From: Nitrospira sp.
GTDB lineage: Bacteria > Nitrospirota > Nitrospiria > Nitrospirales > Nitrospiraceae
Assembly: GCA_022226955.1 (NCBI GenBank)
Contig: CP092079.1
Location: 270,766-334,765, forward strand
DNA length: 64,000 nucleotides
Direction of reading: 5' to 3'
Each line of letters starts with the position of its first letter. Position 1 is the stretch's first letter. A program made the translations under genes and the position numbers. Positions 62,689 through 64,000 of this stretch are shown piece after piece. The notes below the pieces were generated by a model. The model was given only the letters and a program-made list of their open reading frames with translations, searched no databases and was not told the origin of the DNA.

Positions 62689-63078
62689 ATGGCACATGCG
62701 GCAATCATCGCGGGGGCGGTATTTATGGGCGTGTTCTTGATGGGACCAGTGAACGTGCCGGCTCAGGAGGATCCGCCGGCCTATGCGGTGGTGAGCGAGG
62801 TGCCCAAAGACAGGACGAAAGTTTCGGCGAAAATTGCGATCGACGGGGTTGTAAGCGACATCAAGCTGTTGGCGTCAGAGGACATTGTCGGCAATCTCAT
62901 TTGGAAGAAGCTTGAGATTTGTCATGCGATGCGGCTTGAAGGCCAGCGGTCCGGCGAGGGCTTTCGAGTAGCGACAGTTCGAGCGGTCGATGCGAGCATG
63001 CTGCCGATGGCGTTGCAGGGGTTTGCCGGCGATTGCTTGCTAAAGAAAGCGTTAGAGGTTGCGCCACTGGTCGATTAA
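62689..63078 (+). CDS. Secreted protein of unknown function (129 aa)
   Basis: A signal peptide (MAHAAIIAGAVFMGVFLMGP, cleavage near VPAQED) precedes a small domain with two cysteines (EICHAMRL, GDCLLKK) that could form a disulfide. GGAGG stands 6 nt before the ATG at 62689. No family is recognised. Confidence 0.65.
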   Translation: MAHAAIIAGAVFMGVFLMGPVNVPAQEDPPAYAVVSEVPKDRTKVSAKIAIDGVVSDIKLLASEDIVGNLIWKKLEICHAMRLEGQRSGEGFRVATVRAVDASMLPMALQGFAGDCLLKKALEVAPLVD

Positions 63079-63088
63079 GCAACCTGAT

Positions 63089-63457
63089 TCAGGCGCGGCA
63101 ACCCAGGCATTCGGTGGGTTCAATGTCGGCATCCCGCTCGGCAATGGTCAGCGGAAAGAGAATGCCGCATTGGGCGCAGGGGCGGATTTCGAAGTAGGCT
63201 ACACCCGCATCGTCGATTTCCGTGGGCAGGAGCAGTTCAAGTGGATCGTAACCAACGACGGCGCCATCCGGGAATTTGACCAGGGCGATCCGGTCGTTGA
63301 AGACCTCGAAGGTCGCTTCCTGGCCTTTTCGATTCAGCAGATGGCCTAACACGAAGACCGGCTGGCCCTTGCGTTTAGTGCGAAGCTCACGGAGCGTGTG
63401 CTGGGTGGTCGCGGTGCAGGAAAATTGACCAGAAGAACTTGTTCCGACGAGTGGCAT
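63089..63457 (-). CDS. Unknown protein with a C-terminal zinc-ribbon (122 aa)
   Basis: The protein has a beta-rich centre (PVFVLGHLLNRKGQEATFEVF) and four C-terminal cysteines as CAQC...CLGC, a zinc-ribbon knuckle pair. It has no signal peptide. It is convergent with the secreted protein, 10 bp apart. Function unknown. Confidence 0.65.
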   Translation of the reverse strand: MPLVGTSSSGQFSCTATTQHTLRELRTKRKGQPVFVLGHLLNRKGQEATFEVFNDRIALVKFPDGAVVGYDPLELLLPTEIDDAGVAYFEIRPCAQCGILFPLTIAERDADIEPTECLGCRA

Positions 63458-63551
63458 AGTGTCGTGTGGGATAGTGAATGTGTATTACTGTCGAATGGTC
63501 TACCATAGCAGAAAAAATGGCGTCAAGGCGGTTTCTTCATAAGGAGTAAAA

Positions 63552-63902
63552 ATGGCCGACATCACGATTTATCATAAGCCGACTTGCACCACGTGCCGGC
63601 AAACGGTGCAGATGCTGAAAGACAGCGGGACGCCGTTCACAGCGGTGAACTACTATGAACAGGCCTTTACGAAGGATCAGCTGAAGAAGATTTTGAAAAA
63701 GGCCGGGTTGGCTCCGAAAGATGTACTCAGGACCAAAGAGGACATCTATAAGGAATTGGGGCTGGCTAAGAAGGAGCTATCGGATGACGCGTTGCTCGAT
63801 CTAATGGTCAAGCATCCGGATTTGATCCAGCGCCCGCTTGTGGTCAAAGATGATAAGGCATTGTTGGCCAGACCGGCGGAGACGGTGAAAACTCTTCTGT
63901 AA
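63552..63902 (+). CDS. ArsC/Spx-family thioredoxin-fold protein
   Basis: The 116-residue protein has CTTC (residues 12-15, HKPTCTTCRQT) in a thioredoxin fold and the RPLVVKDDKALLARP end of the ArsC family. Members include glutaredoxin-dependent arsenate reductases and the YffB/Spx proteins. With two active-site Cys and no ars genes nearby, the YffB-like role is as likely as arsenate reduction. Confidence 0.85.
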   Translation: MADITIYHKPTCTTCRQTVQMLKDSGTPFTAVNYYEQAFTKDQLKKILKKAGLAPKDVLRTKEDIYKELGLAKKELSDDALLDLMVKHPDLIQRPLVVKDDKALLARPAETVKTLL

Positions 63903-63911
63903 GAATCAGGA

Positions 63912-64000
63912 TAGCGGGGGGGCGCCAACAGCCCGCCCCCCGAAAACAAGGAAAAGGTTCCCCGGGGGGGAGGAGTTTTAAGGGCCCCCCCCCCCGGAAA
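63912..64000. other. Hairpin and homopolymer-rich contig end
   Basis: A GC hairpin (cggggggg...cccccccg near 63914-63942) follows the ArsC-family gene. After it come runs of G and C (a stretch of twelve C near 63985) that look like low-quality assembly, not biology. Nothing coding is seen here. Confidence 0.5.

Overview
The window reads as a GC-rich, gene-dense chromosomal segment of a Nitrospira-like bacterium (phylum Nitrospirota). The assignment is inferred from the gene set: a group 2a [NiFe] uptake hydrogenase without Tat signal, with Rieske/NifU, NHL and TPR accessory genes of the kind known from Nitrospira moscoviensis and mycobacterial Huc loci; citrate synthase, fumarase-type lyase and a ferredoxin-NADP reductase-like enzyme close together; and a tiny zinc-ribbon protein of a type I associate with Nitrospira. 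No rRNA, tRNA, CRISPR array or intact transposase was found.

Region 1 (1-5.6 kb) holds the zinc-ribbon protein, RadC, a divergent EF-G paralogue, an HtrA protease and a TrkA_C protein. Region 2 (5.6-7.0 kb) is an AT-rich scar: pieces of an RHS gene and a small membrane protein lie between perfect 18-bp inverted repeats. Region 3 (7.0-11.6 kb) encodes a CPA1 antiporter, a large MscS channel and an outer-membrane barrel.

Region 4 (11.6-29 kb) is the centrepiece: a hydrogen-oxidation island read entirely on the minus strand. A sigma54-type activator (with a degenerate receiver) is followed by a -24/-12 promoter with an upstream palindrome, then hupS, hupL, two paralogous HiPIP-like four-cysteine proteins and a maturation protease with an extra C-terminal domain. 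A second unit, with its own sigma70-like promoter, carries a TPR protein, two small hydrophobic membrane proteins, a NifU-Rieske fusion, a six-repeat NHL protein, hypF, hypC, a GmhA-like SIS gene, hypD, hypE, hypA, a His-rich hypB and a NicO nickel permease. Together they supply nickel, make and insert the NiFe(CN)2CO centre, process the large subunit and probably wire the soluble enzyme to the membrane.

Region 5 (29-43 kb) has phosphoglucomutase, a globin, an iron-sulfur run ending in lipA (Mrp, Rieske, two unknowns, LipA), a fatty-acid desaturase, a PutA-like fusion, an SDR-bioD pair, thiE, a DUF4279 protein and a vapBC module. Region 6 (43-56 kb) is a long housekeeping block on the minus strand (clpC, tsaD, hflX, nth, yicC, gmk, rpoZ, coaBC, a TPR gene, aroQ, efp, accB, accC). 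Region 7 (56-64 kb) holds NAD kinase, a ferredoxin-NADP reductase-like protein, fumarase, Hsp20, citrate synthase, small unknowns and an ArsC-family protein. The last ~100 bases are homopolymer-rich and look like a low-quality contig end.
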